Assembly: GCF_022605165.1 (NCBI RefSeq)
Contig: NC_063080.1
Coordinates: 434,001-498,000, forward strand
Origin: Purpureocillium takamizusanense
Lineage: Eukaryota; Ascomycota; Sordariomycetes; Hypocreales; Ophiocordycipitaceae
Direction: 5' to 3'
Length of the DNA stretch: 64,000 nt
Shown here: positions 43,701 to 54,725 of the stretch, piece by piece
How the letters are laid out: every line of letters starts with the position of its first letter
How positions within the stretch are numbered: position 1 is the first letter of the stretch
Notes under the pieces: model-generated
The model's input: the letters and a program-made list of their open reading frames with translations, nothing else
Database searches by the model: none
What the model was told of the DNA's origin: nothing
Made by a program: the position numbers and the translations under genes

Positions 43701-44323
43701 AGGGCTGTGCTCAATCTGCGCAGAAGCTGGGGATCGAGCGATACCAAGTGTCAGATCCAAATCACCCATGTCAGAGCGTGGGTTATCGCCACCACACGGT
43801 AAAGGTGACAATGATATGCTTGGGGATGAGCGCCTTTTGGTGTCATGATCTTTGTGCTTGGCCACGGCGGGTGCGAGACAGCTCCTGGCACGTCGTGAAA
43901 GAACCCCTCGCCGAAGCGCCCGTCTCCCAAGTGACAAGCAGCCGGGCGCCTCAATACCCTGGTCCGCTTGGCAAGCCATGCAACTAGCTTCAAGTCAAAG
44001 ACTCGGGGGCGGTTTTTACTTGAGCTAATAGAATATATGGAATTTTTGTCATGTTTGTAGCATAGCTCGCTCGGCACATTTGCGACGCAGCACATAGCTC
44101 GACGACATGGGTTAAAATGATCCAGTGCTTCTTCTCTACTGACTCCAACCAGCGTCCAGTTAGTAGCTTCTCTAAGCTCCTCGTACAATCTTCCACGAAT
44201 CTACCGCCCCATGATTGGCCTCCCATCGCTTGCTCAATTACCAATTCGTCCACATAATCCCAGTCCCCCCCAGCTTCAGGTAAAGCCCCCCATTACTCTT
44301 CAAGCCGACGACACGACCGGCGC
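40768..44323. other. Gene-poor region
   Basis: 3.5 kb without a supported gene. It has an AG dinucleotide run at 41629-41640 and a CATT run near 42416-42430. Frames with several cysteines occur: minus strand 41317-41120, and plus strand 43170-43502 with GCPHIAQCSNKC. Neither has a signal peptide or a clean start, so they are not called. The left end is the promoter of the Zn2Cys6 gene. Confidence 0.45.
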
Positions 44324-44527
44324 TTAATCACACCGGCACCCTTCACACCAGAGGTATAGGTCTGCCGGGTTACAGACGAAGTTACGGCCTTCACACCGGC
44401 ATCCATTGCCCCATTGTCCGCTCATGCACTGCCTAGGTATCACCCCCTTGCTCCGGCACGTAATTGCCCCTCCTGCAGAAAGCTCTGCCAAACACGCCAG
44501 AGCGAGGAGGACCGGAAAGTGCTTCAT
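44324..44527 (-). CDS. Small secreted cysteine-rich protein
   Basis: An intronless minus-strand gene of 67 residues. The ATG at 44525-44527 gives a clear signal peptide (MKHFPVLLALACLAELSAGG). The mature part of about 47 residues holds eight cysteines in the series ITC, RQC, NGCRC, FVC, LWC, EGCRC, including two CRC units. A minus-strand TATAAAG lies about 145 nt upstream, which supports a real promoter. Size, secretion signal and even cysteine number are those of fungal effector-like or antimicrobial peptides. I recognise no named family and assign no activity. It is isolated: 3.5 kb and 2.4 kb of gene-poor DNA flank it, a common setting for effector-type genes. The in-frame extension upstream of the ATG is ignored because it would bury the signal peptide. 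Confidence 0.75.
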   Translation of the reverse strand: MKHFPVLLALACLAELSAGGAITCRSKGVIPRQCMSGQWGNGCRCEGRNFVCNPADLYLWCEGCRCD

Positions 44528-44668
44528 TTGAGGTTGCGTAGAGGTGTGCAATCAAAATTGTTGATTTGGAGTCGATCTTTGTTTCCGAGTTATGTATGTC
44601 GATCTGTCTGTTTGTGTGTGAGGTGTCTTGAGTTGTTGTCCGGTACCAGGGCAGCCGTCGATGGTAGT

Positions 44669-44675
44669 CTTTATA
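44669..44675 (-). promoter_or_regulatory. Putative TATA box of the small secreted protein gene
   Basis: On the minus strand the bases read TATAAAG, 142-148 nt before the ATG at 44527. Assigned by motif and spacing only. Confidence 0.5.
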
Positions 44676-46143
44676 CTCGGGCATGTCGTTTATCACGACC
44701 CTTCTAGACCGTGAACCCGCTTCCTCCGGAAATGACGTTGGGCATAAGCGTTGTTCCAGACTCTAAAGGAATCGATGGTCCGGGGAAGAAAGCTGTGTAT
44801 TCCTTCTCGATCCACTATGCGGCGAGATCCCCGCCCAGGATCGTTAGTCGTGGAAGATGCTCGTAACTAGAAATTCTCCTTTAGGCTTGAGATTATGAAC
44901 AGGACTGTAAAGCATCGGCTTAAGGCGGCCCAGAAATCTGTGAATTAGGTGGTACGTTGCTGGGCCATTACTACTTCATGTTCATTGCGTGGCCTCTATA
45001 TAAACCGAGGGTCCTGAGTCCTGATAACGGCGACCCCTGACATGACAGACATCTAAAGCCGTGTGGTCCTTCTAAGGTGAGTAATGGATACTAATAGAGA
45101 GTGTTGTGGGCGGTTCACTTCGTACCGGAGCCGGCATACGGGATCCTTTGGTGCGATTCTGACGTGGCATACGAGGATGTTGCGGATTCATGTCATGAGC
45201 CCGTTCTTTATAATTTCCCTGGGCTGAATTTCGTGAGCTACATGCATGTATATAGAGTGGCTCGCAAGAAGGAACGTGGATGAGGCCGATTTCAAGAGGC
45301 ATATGGAGTGCACCACTGTCCCCAGGCACAGCTTATAGAGCCACGTGGCCTGGTGGGATCCGGAGCATGAATCGAGAGCGAGTGAGATGGCAGAGATACG
45401 CATGCCGCTAAATAATGGTGAATTATCTTGGCGCAGTAACTGAACTCTGTTCGCATGCTCACTCTACAAGTTCACATCGCCAATAACACTCATACCATGT
45501 CCGCAGCAGCCCCCATCGTTACACATGTGTTTGTCTAGAAACGTCTCTGTACCCTCTCTCGTGTTTGTTGAGACAGAGTATTCTTGTCTGAAGCAGAAAG
45601 TGTCTTTGCTTGCTGACAGAGTCTACAACTAAACGGATATGGAGCGTACCATTGAACCCAGAGCACCGGAATGGTTGCACCTGCGAGCCGACTATGCCCG
45701 ACGAGGTCGCTTATAGAAGCCCTACTGGCCATTTTCGCGACCAGGATTGATCTGTGACAGACAGTTTGTCCCGATAAAATGCAGATTATAGGCTAGCCAC
45801 AAGTTGAAGCTACGAGTACGTCGTTACCGGGGCGATGGGCGTTGGCAGGCTTCGGGACTGGAGGGCGTGTTGAGGGTCACTACGGCTTATCCACGGCTTA
45901 GATGCACCACGCCAAGGAGGCGAGACACCCGCAGGGAGACATTTGTCGATCTCAGCAAGAGACCTTCACGCGCAGAGGCAGATTATTAGAAATTTGAAGC
46001 AGCCATACAGCATGGAGCCAAGTACGCCTCACCCCGCAGACTCATGTTCTGCCTTGGCCGTCCGCTGACTCGTGGCGACGTGACCTTGTCTGGAAGGTGC
46101 GTATTTCGGATCGAGGACTCTTCATTCACCCTTGCTTTTATTT

Positions 46144-46163
46144 CAAGGTTTTAGAAAACCTTG
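46144..46163. repeat. Perfect short inverted repeat
   Basis: Nine-base arms (CAAGGTTTT / AAAACCTTG) flank a two-base centre. It could be a hairpin or a dimeric factor site. No gene ends nearby, so a terminator role is not supported. Confidence 0.5.
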
Positions 46164-46923
46164 CGTGCGGATATGTGGTAGTAGAGCACGACGCCAAGTG
46201 CCAAGCCTGGCGCGGCACAAGCCATCGCTTGGTTTCGACGTGATGCTACCACGCACAAAAACGTCGATACAATTTCAGGTCAATCCAATGCTGTGAGACT
46301 CACCAGTCAGCCCGGCGAGCAAGCTCAATTGATCTGGCTGATGACTTCCGATGACGAGCCGGCACTGCAATTGTATTGTTGCAGAGAACTGGACTAACAT
46401 GAAGTCATGGTAGGCCACTCCGAAGCGGTGGCGGCCAACCCCGCGTTCTTTCTGAGTAGAACAATCGGCCGAAGCTTGGCAGACGCGGTGCTTGCTCGAC
46501 TCGGGATGGCCTGAACAGTTAAAAAAGCCACGGAGCAGGGCGAAGGAATGAACCAAACGAGATGGTATCCCTGCTGCGCGGGCTCTGGCTCGTGTGAATA
46601 GCATCAGCATCCCTTGGCTCTGGTCAGCTCAGCCTCGCTAGGCAAACTTGGCTTCGACTCACGCGACATGGCTTTCGCACTAATTGGTGTCTTGGCGCTA
46701 CTCGGGATGCTTGGGCGTGATGTCTCTGATGCGCGAGGCTGGCCATGACATGGCTGCAGTGGCAGCCGTCTTTGGGGCGATACCATGAACACAGAAGGGG
46801 GGGTATCTGGGTTGCTGTTTAAAAGCTGTCTGACCTGCCGTGAGGGGCCACACGGCACCTGAAACCTGATCTCGATATATCACTTTACGTGTTCTTATAG
46901 CTGTATACTGAGAGCTGTCGATC

Positions 46924-49075
46924 ATGGTCAACGTCAAGCAGATAGCCAACTGGTTCGCGCCAAAGGCGGAAAAGGAAAAGGACGGTCGTGACAAGTGGCC
47001 ATCGCGGACGGCCTTTGTTCTCGCTGCCATGGTGAGTGAGCTCCCTACTCCATGTTCTCGTGTCTGGCACTTCCGGAACAGAGCTGACTGACCGTGGATT
47101 GACACGCGACAGGGAGGAGCCGTCGGACTGGGAAACCTACTGCGATACCCATCTGTGGTCTTTGCCAACAACGGCGTCCAGTGGTTCATACCGTACCTCA
47201 TCGCGCTCTTCTTCCTCGGCATACCGGTCCTGATCCTCGAGATATCCATCGGGCAGGCCTACCGCGGGGGCGTCATCGTGGCCTTCAATGGCATCAACCG
47301 CTACACCAAGGGCGTGGGCCTCGCCGTCATCATGAACGGCTTCATCGTCGCGACGTACTACGTGCCGATCCTGAGCTGGGTGCTGCGGTACTTCCGGTCG
47401 TCCTTCACGAGCCCGCTTCCGTGGACGAGCCGAGGGCAGGAGTTTTACATGCGTGATGCCATACGCAACGTGGACCCGATCCCCGGAAACGTTAGCGACG
47501 GCGGCGGTGCCGTGACGGACTACACGCGGTACCCCGGTACGGGCCTCGTCGGCGAGACGGTCGGGTGGTGCGCCTTCATGTGGTTCCTCGTCTGGCTCTG
47601 CATGTTTAGGGGCGTGGGCCTGACGGGGCGCGTTGTCTACGTGACGATGGGTTTGCCCATCATCATGATCTTGATCCTACTCGGCCGGGGCGTCTCGCTG
47701 CCGAATGCCATCGACGGGATCCGAATGTACTTTGCCGAGTGGCACGGGGAGAAGCTCGCTAGCGGCACCATCTGGCAAGCGGCCTGCGGGCAGATATTCT
47801 TTTCCATCGGCGTCGGGTTCGGCTACTTCACCTCGTACGCATCATACAACACGCGCTTCGCCAACGCCGTTCAGGACGCCTTTATCATCGCGATTAGCAA
47901 CTCTTTATACGAAGTCCTGGCGGGGTTCGCGGTCTTTGGGATCATCGGGTTCCTGGGCCTAAGACCGGAAGACGGCACCGAGCTGGGTACTTTCACCGTC
48001 GGCTTCTTGACCTACCCACTCGCCATTTCTGAAATGCCGGGCGCCAACGTCTGGGCCGTCTTCTTCTTCTTTACCGTCGCGATCCTCGGCCTGAGCTCCG
48101 CGTTTGCGCTCATCGAGTCGCTCGTCACCATGATATGCGACTCGGACTTTGGACGGCGAGTGTCGCGCACAATCATCGCGACGGGCGTCGTCGCCGTGGC
48201 GTTCCTCCTGTCGCTCATGTACTGCACCGAGTTTGGCTTTTACCTGCTCGACGCCATGGACACGTGGATCAACAACCTCTCCCTCATCTTCGTGGTGTGG
48301 TTCGAGGGCATCGTCACTATGACGCTCTATCGCTGTCGCGACGTGTACGGGCAGGTCGGCGTTGTTGCCTTTGCTGTGCATTCCTCGGCGTATGTTCTTT
48401 CCATGGTGCTGGGCGTCGCCGTCGGACAGGCAGTTGGGCCCGAGGCCGGCGCGGGCGTCGGGTTCGGCTTGTTTGTCGTGGGCAGCGTCGTGGCTGTACT
48501 TCTTGCTCGCACGCCTGATTCCCTGCCTCCGAGGTTCTGGAGCCGACACGCCTGGCTGAGTAAATTCTGGTGGCTCTCGTTCTACTCGGTAAGTATCTAC
48601 ATCGTCCCATGTCCAGTCCCAGGGGTCGAGCATGAAAACAATCAACAGACTGGCTGACGAGAGTAACAACAACCTAAAGGCAAACCAGCTGCGCCGCGAC
48701 CTCAACTCCATCGTAGCTGAGGGCAACAACTGGAGCATACCGTTCATCTGGGGCCCAATCGTTCGCTACGTCTCGTGCCCCATTCTCGCCATCGTCGTCT
48801 CCTTTGCGTACCCGTCTTTCTACACCAAGCGGATGGACCCGCTCCATATCTTTGGCTTCACCGTGGCGCACGCGGTCATGCTCACCATTGCGTTTGGCTT
48901 CTGTCTGCCTCGCGCGCTCGACGTCTTTGTCCCGGTGGACAAGCGGCACGATGGCAGCGCGACGTACGCGCCTCAGGTGACGATTCTCGGTGCCAGCTGC
49001 GGGGATGTGGCGGTAGAGAATGGAAGTGCTGGACAGCAGCAGCTGGAGCCTTGTGAGAGCGAGCGAAAGGAATAA
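46924..49075 (+). CDS. Sodium:neurotransmitter symporter family (SNF/SLC6) transporter
   Basis: Three exons (46924-47031, 47113-48588, 48680-49075) close in frame to 659 residues with GTGAGT/CAG and GTAAGT/AAG introns. The first membrane segment reads GGAVGLGNLLRYP, the SLC6 Na-site signature (GYAVGLGNVWRFP in animal members), split from the N-terminus by intron 1. PYLIALFFLGIPVLILEISIGQ and the long extracellular loop with an NVS glycosylation site follow. GQIFFSIGVGFGYFTSYASYN is the TM6 signature, and SSAFALIESLVT the TM8 region. About twelve segments and a cytosolic C-tail are present. SLC6 proteins import amino acids or amines with sodium. Fungal members exist but are poorly studied, and substrates are unknown. 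It stands alone; nothing nearby suggests a pathway. Confidence 0.92.
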
Positions 49076-49299
49076 CGAGGGCTCCTAGGAGTCCGGGCTT
49101 AGATGCTAAAAGGGCTGGCGCCTTTGTAGATGTCGTAAATCAAGCTAACTGATCAAAGCGCGCGTTCGTGTGCCACTACATGTATCCTCTTGCTCGCACC
49201 TACCAACAGAGTTGAGATGACGATCCACCCTCCCGGATCTCCCAGTGAAAACCGCCTTTTTATTATACAAATGCCCGCGTGTAAAGGGACACCCGATCT

Positions 49300-50732
49300 C
49301 TAAACGTACGGCTCAAGTCTCTGGACAAGATCCTCGATGGCAATGTCACTGACGTCATCATCATGCCCCTCGTGCTTGTGCTGCGGGATGAGCACCTTGT
49401 CCAGGACCTGGATGACGCCGTTCTTGGCAAGCCCATCCCTGACCGAGACGTGGGCGAAGCCATTGACGCGGATGGCCGAGAAGCCACCGAGCCTCGCAAT
49501 ATCGACGCTGATGCGCGCCTCGCCGAGGAGCGTGCCGAGGTCATAATGCTCCCTGCCGCCGGCATTGTCTACCTTTTCGTGCTTGTCCGTCTTGTCGTAG
49601 AAGGCATCGCTGTAGAGCGTCGCATTGGGCGCAATGTGGTATTTGAGCAGCGCCTTGAGATACTTGAGCCCCTTTTCCGTGTTGAAGAGGAACGCGTTTG
49701 CGCGGGGGCCGAGGCGCTGGAAGGCGTCGTTGCTGGGCGCGAAGACGGTGCTGCCCGTCATCTTGACGCCGTGGATGAACTTGACAAAGTCTGTCTTTTC
49801 GTAGGCGAGAAGAAGGGTAGAGAAATGGCTCGGGAAGAGGCTGATGACTCGGCCGACCATCGGGGGCGGGACCAGGATGTGGTTGACGGCATGGATGATG
49901 CCATTCTTGGCCTCCTACGTAAGAGACTAGACGTCAGTATCATGTTGCGAGATGGGTGGGGGGACGACAGTGTCAGTGTACAGGGTTGACATACAATGTT
50001 TGCGGCAACGACCTTGCTGTAGAAATTGACGGTGACGCCTTGGAAGCCGACGCTGGTGCGCAGGCGCTGTGGCTCGTCGCCCAGCCACGGCTCGTCCAGG
50101 GCGGACGGGAGGGTGTGCGTCGTGAGGATGCGCTTGGCAGGATACTCGCCCAGCCCGACGTGATATCTCAAGACCTTTTCGACGAACTCCTTGTCGGGCT
50201 TGTCGCCGTCGTGGTCGGGCACATCCTTGAAGGCCTCATCGGTCGGCACAAAGAGCGTGTAGTTGCCGGCCTTTGTGCTGTTGAGCAGCTTCACGATGCT
50301 CGGGTGCTCGTCGACAATCTTGGCAAACTTGGTCGTGTACTCGCTGTGCTGGATGAGCTCGTAGATGGTCAGGTGGCGGTGCTTATGCTTGTCATCGTCG
50401 TGGGGGTGACCCGACAGGACCTCGGTGAGCTTGTCCGATAGCTCGTGGCGGGCGTCCTCGACGGCGTCGACGGCGCTGTCAAACGCACTGGCTAAGCGGT
50501 CGGCGGTCCCTCCAAGGGTAGAGACGAGGGTGTCCTGGGATGGGAGCCTGCCCTGCCAGAGGGCATCATCATGGTGGTTGTTGGCCTCGTCGGCGGCATC
50601 GTGAGCGTGGCCGCCGCCAGCGGAGGAGAGGCGACTCTGCCTGTTATGGCCACTGAAGTCGGCCGGGAGCCCCGGAATGACGAAGGCGCCGGCGAGGGTC
50701 GCGCCCGACACGGCGGCGAGAGCGAATCTCAT
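49300..50732 (-). CDS. Secreted protein with two fasciclin (FAS1) domains
   Basis: Two exons (50732-49995, 49914-49300) close in frame to 450 residues. The ATG at 50730-50732 gives a signal peptide (MRFALAAVSGATLAGAFVIPG); an upstream in-frame TTG is not used. A His/Asp-rich spacer (HNRQ..., HAHDAADEANNHHDD, HPHDDDKHKHRH) precedes the first FAS1 domain. That domain runs from about residue 120, with NYTLFVPTDEAFKDVPDH and the FVEKVLRYHVGLGEYP block, and ends at intron 1. The H-box-like GIIHAVNHILVPP opens exon 2. The second FAS1 domain has STVFAPSNDAFQRLGPRANAFL, YLKALLKYHIAPNATLYSD and ends GVIQVLDKVLIP. FAS1 proteins mediate adhesion at the cell surface or in the extracellular matrix. No GPI signal is seen at the C-terminus. 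His-rich stretches could bind metal; that is inference. Confidence 0.9.
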
Positions 50733-52221
50733 AATCAAAGACAAGACGAGATTCAAGTACGTACGTTACGAGCCAGGAGCCTGTCTGACAGCCTGGACGA
50801 TGGGGCTTTTTTTTAACAGATTATATCGAGGAGCGACGTGTTTGCTGTTAGGATTTCACGGGACAAGGACGGTGATCAATGCTGTACGACATGGGGTCAT
50901 GGACTGACGTGATGGACTTTTTACCTGACGAGGGGCCGCTGGTGTGTCGACCGCCGTTTGTAACGCACAGTAGTACATACGACGTACGCGGCCTGCTGCA
51001 GAACTCGTCCTCGAACAAAAGCACGCCTTGACGGATTCCGGACCATCAATGGCGTGCCCAAGTCCGAACGGGCATTATAGGACGCTGTCATTGCACCAGA
51101 CGGGAGCAGCAGCGGCAGCAGTAGCAGCAGAAGCAGCAGTGTCAAGTCGGCACGCTGACGTCAACACTTTACGCGCAATCCCGGGGAGGGGAAGCCCACC
51201 TCACAGCCCATCCATGAGGGGCCCCAAGACTAATAGGAGGTGGGCAGTGCTGCCCCTCGGAGCGCTCGCCATCCGAGTGCTGAGCGGGCTGAAGCCACGA
51301 GAGAGCGAGGGAGGCGCAGACGAGATTGTGGCGCACGCTGGCCACCCAACTACGAAGTATGCGTCCCCGTTCATTGCAACGTGGGCCCGTCAATGAATGT
51401 CTCGAGACGGTTGAGCGCGGGGAGGGGGGCATTGAAAGGAAAGGGTCCAGCGGCTTGTTTCCAATACAGCACGGCTGTCGTTCCACTGCCACGTCGTCGT
51501 AACCAAGCCTCGCCCACCCACCCCTTCTAGACTTTTTGCTGGGTAGACTTTTTGCTGGGGGGGGGGCCCTGCGCTGTGCTGCGCTGCTCAGCATTTCGGC
51601 GTCGATGGGTTGGGCAAAAGCCGTTTGGCTGGGCTGAAAAAGGAGGCTTGCGTCCGCCCAAACCAGATCAGACAGGCGTCAGAATATGGCGTCGGGACGA
51701 GAACGGCCTGTCAGCCGGACCCCCGCTCGCCGTCCTTTTGCGGATTCCTCACGGCATGTCGCCCCCCTTGAACCGTGACCTGACATGTAAAAGGGCAGGG
51801 GCGGATCATCACGTTGGCTGCTCGCCTGCATCTCCTCCACGAGCTCAGACCAGACGGGAACAGACCCTGAGGAAAGAAAGGAAACGAAACGCCACCGCGA
51901 CGCACGAGCGAGAGCGCATTGTCCAGTCCAGTCCAGTCCAGTCCGCGAGCGCGATTAAAGCACTACGAAGCGTGTGCGTCCCGAGATTGCAGACGACTGC
52001 CGAGACGCGAGTGCCGAGACGACCGCCCAACGCCCAACGACGAGTAGACAGACACCAGGCGTTGAATCCTATCGTCGAGATTCCTGCCCGACGCCCGCGA
52101 TAGCACGGATAGGATAGGATAGGGGGGTTGGCGGTTCCGAGACAGACAGAAAGAGCGATTCCGAACCCGACGCATAGAACGAGTCTCTCACAAACGACGA
52201 CGAGAGAAGCAACGCCCGAAA
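50733..52221. other. Divergent intergenic region
   Basis: Promoters of the fasciclin gene (left) and the DUF7053 gene (right) in about 1.5 kb. The right end has a GTCCA pentanucleotide repeat (51921-51944) in what is probably the 5' leader. No gene seen. Confidence 0.45.
51921..51944 (+). repeat. GTCCA pentanucleotide tandem repeat
   Basis: Four full copies plus GTCC, about 280 nt before the DUF7053 start codon. A simple short tandem repeat, likely length-variable between strains. Confidence 0.85.
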
Positions 52222-53412
52222 ATGCTGCGCAAAAAAGAGGCCTTCACGGTGGTGACGCCCATCCCCGGCTTCATCCCGCGGCAGCTGGCCATGGACATCC
52301 TCCACTCGCACAGCGAGGTCATCACGCTCAACCCGCTGGTGCTCGAGCACCGGCCCATCGCCGCGCCGCGCAACGCCGCCGCCGACGAGTACTACAGCAC
52401 GTGGTACGAGATCGTGGAGCGCATCCAGTACGTGCCCGGCGTGGGCAGGGCCGGCTCCGGCAAGATCTCCTTCAACGGCTGCTTCCACGACATGCCCTGG
52501 GGCCTGCAGACGCACATCTACGCGCCCATGAACATTGACCTGCGCCACAAGTACCGCATCGGCGGCAACCAGCCCGGCGTCGAGCCCCCCGAGACGCGGC
52601 GCGAGATCGGGCTCGAGGCCCTGGGCGCACCCGCCGACGGCCTGTACCTGCGCGAGGACATTGAGCTCAAGTGCAACATCGCCATGGTCGGCTTCGTCAA
52701 GTCGCAGCTCAAGTCGGCCAGCAAGGACATGGTGCAGCGCATCATCAAGAAGGCGGAGCTGCTCGACGCGGGTATCCTTCGCGCCATGATCGAGGACGGC
52801 AAGCTCAAGACGTACAACCCCAACGACCGCTCCAGGCTGATCCCCAGCCCGGGCATCCCCTCGCCCGACGCCCTCTCCGTCGGTGGGCATCCCGGCAGTC
52901 CGCGTAGGACCTCGCAGCAGTACTACCAGCCTGGCGTCGGCGGCCTCCCGTCGTCGCCGAGCTCGGGCATCGTCCGCCCCGAGAGCTCCCACCGCCAGTC
53001 CTACCAGATGATGCCGCAGAGCCCGTACGCGCCGCAAGGGGGGGGACCGTATGAGGCGCCGCCCCTCCCGCCCAAGGAGCAGATTGTACCCGTCGAGCTG
53101 CCCGGCGACGCCCACCACCACTTGCCGGTGTCGCAGCAGCAGCAAGGCGCCGGGCAGCAGCAGCAGCAGCAACATCGCGCGTCGTACCCGTACGGCGGCG
53201 GCGGCGGCGGCGGCTCCATCGCGTCGTCGGACCCGCGGTGGTCGCAGAGCCAGCCCAGCCCGGCCTTGACGGATCCGCACAGGGTGAGCCTAGTCTCCAT
53301 GGCCAGCGGCGGCGGCGGCGGCGGGCAGCCTTCACCGGGATTCCCCCGCCAGAGTTACATGTCAGAGCTGGCGGCGCACCCCGAGACACGGGAGGAGCAT
53401 GACCGCCGGTGA
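52222..53412 (+). CDS. DUF7053 domain protein
   Basis: One intronless frame of 396 residues. Residues 1-190 form a conserved domain beginning MLRKKEAFTVVTPIPGFIPRQLAMDILHSH. It continues with a WYEIVERIQYVPGVG strand-loop, FNGCFHDMPWGLQTHIYAPMNIDLRHKYRIGG and a helical end (VKSQLKSASKDMVQRIIKKAELLDAG). This is the fungal DUF7053 layout, thought to resemble START/SRPBCC lipid-binding folds; I infer no ligand. The C-terminal half is disordered and rich in Pro, Ser, Gly and Gln, with a Gln run near residue 310 and Gly runs near 330 and 360 from trinucleotide repeats. No signal peptide or membrane segment is present, so it is probably cytosolic. It is head-to-head with the fasciclin gene. Confidence 0.85.
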   Translation: MLRKKEAFTVVTPIPGFIPRQLAMDILHSHSEVITLNPLVLEHRPIAAPRNAAADEYYSTWYEIVERIQYVPGVGRAGSGKISFNGCFHDMPWGLQTHIYAPMNIDLRHKYRIGGNQPGVEPPETRREIGLEALGAPADGLYLREDIELKCNIAMVGFVKSQLKSASKDMVQRIIKKAELLDAGILRAMIEDGKLKTYNPNDRSRLIPSPGIPSPDALSVGGHPGSPRRTSQQYYQPGVGGLPSSPSSGIVRPESSHRQSYQMMPQSPYAPQGGGPYEAPPLPPKEQIVPVELPGDAHHHLPVSQQQQGAGQQQQQQHRASYPYGGGGGGGSIASSDPRWSQSQPSPALTDPHRVSLVSMASGGGGGGQPSPGFPRQSYMSELAAHPETREEHDRR

Positions 53413-54725
53413 AATCAGAGACGGAGGCACCAGACGTCCCTGGCTGGACTGGGACAAGAGGAGACGGATCCGGACACAAAAGAGATACCCGTTAGCGGAG
53501 GAATCAATGGCAAGGAGCCCTGGACAGGGAAGGGCGGATGGCGTTTGTGTTTTTTTCTTCTTTTTATGTTACTGGCCCTGACCAGTACGGAATCTGGTTT
53601 ACAATGATACTTCTGCTGCTTAACATGTTTACGTTGGGATTCCATCCACGTAGGCGTCGTGACTGCAGGTTTGCACGGTGAAAGCGAGACAAACCGCGCA
53701 GCTGCATGTGGTCTCCTGGACGCAACGAATGCCGGTAGTGAAACAGCTAGGTATACACTGGTCTATTCGACGCGGTCCTTTAGCAGCCCCAGCGTCTATC
53801 TCGACGTGGCAGCAACCATGATCGATGTGGATAGTCAGGGTGCCCACCAGACACCCTGCACTGACCTGCTGGCCGCCCGATCGGATCCAGGACCTCCGTC
53901 CTGGCCGTGTCTCGCAAAACGGGCTCACAGCATCGCGACATTCACCTTTCGCTTCAGCATGTCAAAGAGGTGTCAGTGAGACCGTCGGGATCCCTGCACG
54001 TTGCTCGGATAGCACTGCACCAGACTCCTGCTGTCCGAGCAAGGAATCGAATTATCAAGCTCGGATCGCCGCCTCTGCGAATGTCACCGACAAGTTTTAC
54101 AACAACATCCCTGTGGACGCTAATTTCTCACACGCCGTGCGCCAACAACTAGCGGGAAAGCTGATGGCTGCGCAGCCATGCCGTGCCATGCCAGGGTGTT
54201 CAGGGCGGCGCGTGGGTGATCGGACGCCGTCCCAGCCACATGGGGGCGGCCATGGGACGCCTGATAAGCGAGCAGGGATGGATGTTTCAATCAAGGAAAC
54301 GAAGGAGATCCTGCGAAACAAGAAACAGGCATCTCGTAGACTATGCTAGCAGAGCATGGAAGTGCCAGCTTTCCCGGTTTAAGCTGGGACTTTGGAAGTC
54401 CCAAAGTCGACCCTTATTCTATGGCCTTCGCCGGCCATTCATATCGAGAATTCGAGATGCTTCGCTTCCTAGGCCAACCTCAAGAGGTCGTCACATCTCA
54501 AGAGGGCCTTGCGACGCCCTACCCGCAGAGCCGCGGCCCTTCCACAAGCCATCAACAGGGGTTTCCGTCGGTGCTGGCACCCGTTTAGGCCATTAGATGC
54601 GATACCTAGCTGGCTACGGCAATCATCAGAGACACAACCATGAAAGATAAAACTTGACAAAAGCCCAGTCACGTTCTCATACAACGCACTCTTGCAATGT
54701 TCCTCTGTCGCGTCTCGGAAACATC
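53413..54725. other. Intergenic region
   Basis: 3' flank of the DUF7053 gene and promoter of the type III PKS. Frames up to 174 codons lack motifs and overlap each other. Nothing else supported. Confidence 0.45.

Larger units (their letters stand above)
44528..46923. other. Gene-poor region upstream of the symporter
   Basis: No supported gene in 2.4 kb; frames are short and motif-free. It contains the promoter of the small secreted protein, a perfect 9-bp-arm palindrome at 46144-46163 and, at its right end, the promoter of the SNF gene. A second TATATAAA-like site at about 44995-45002 has no gene after it that I can support. Confidence 0.45.
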
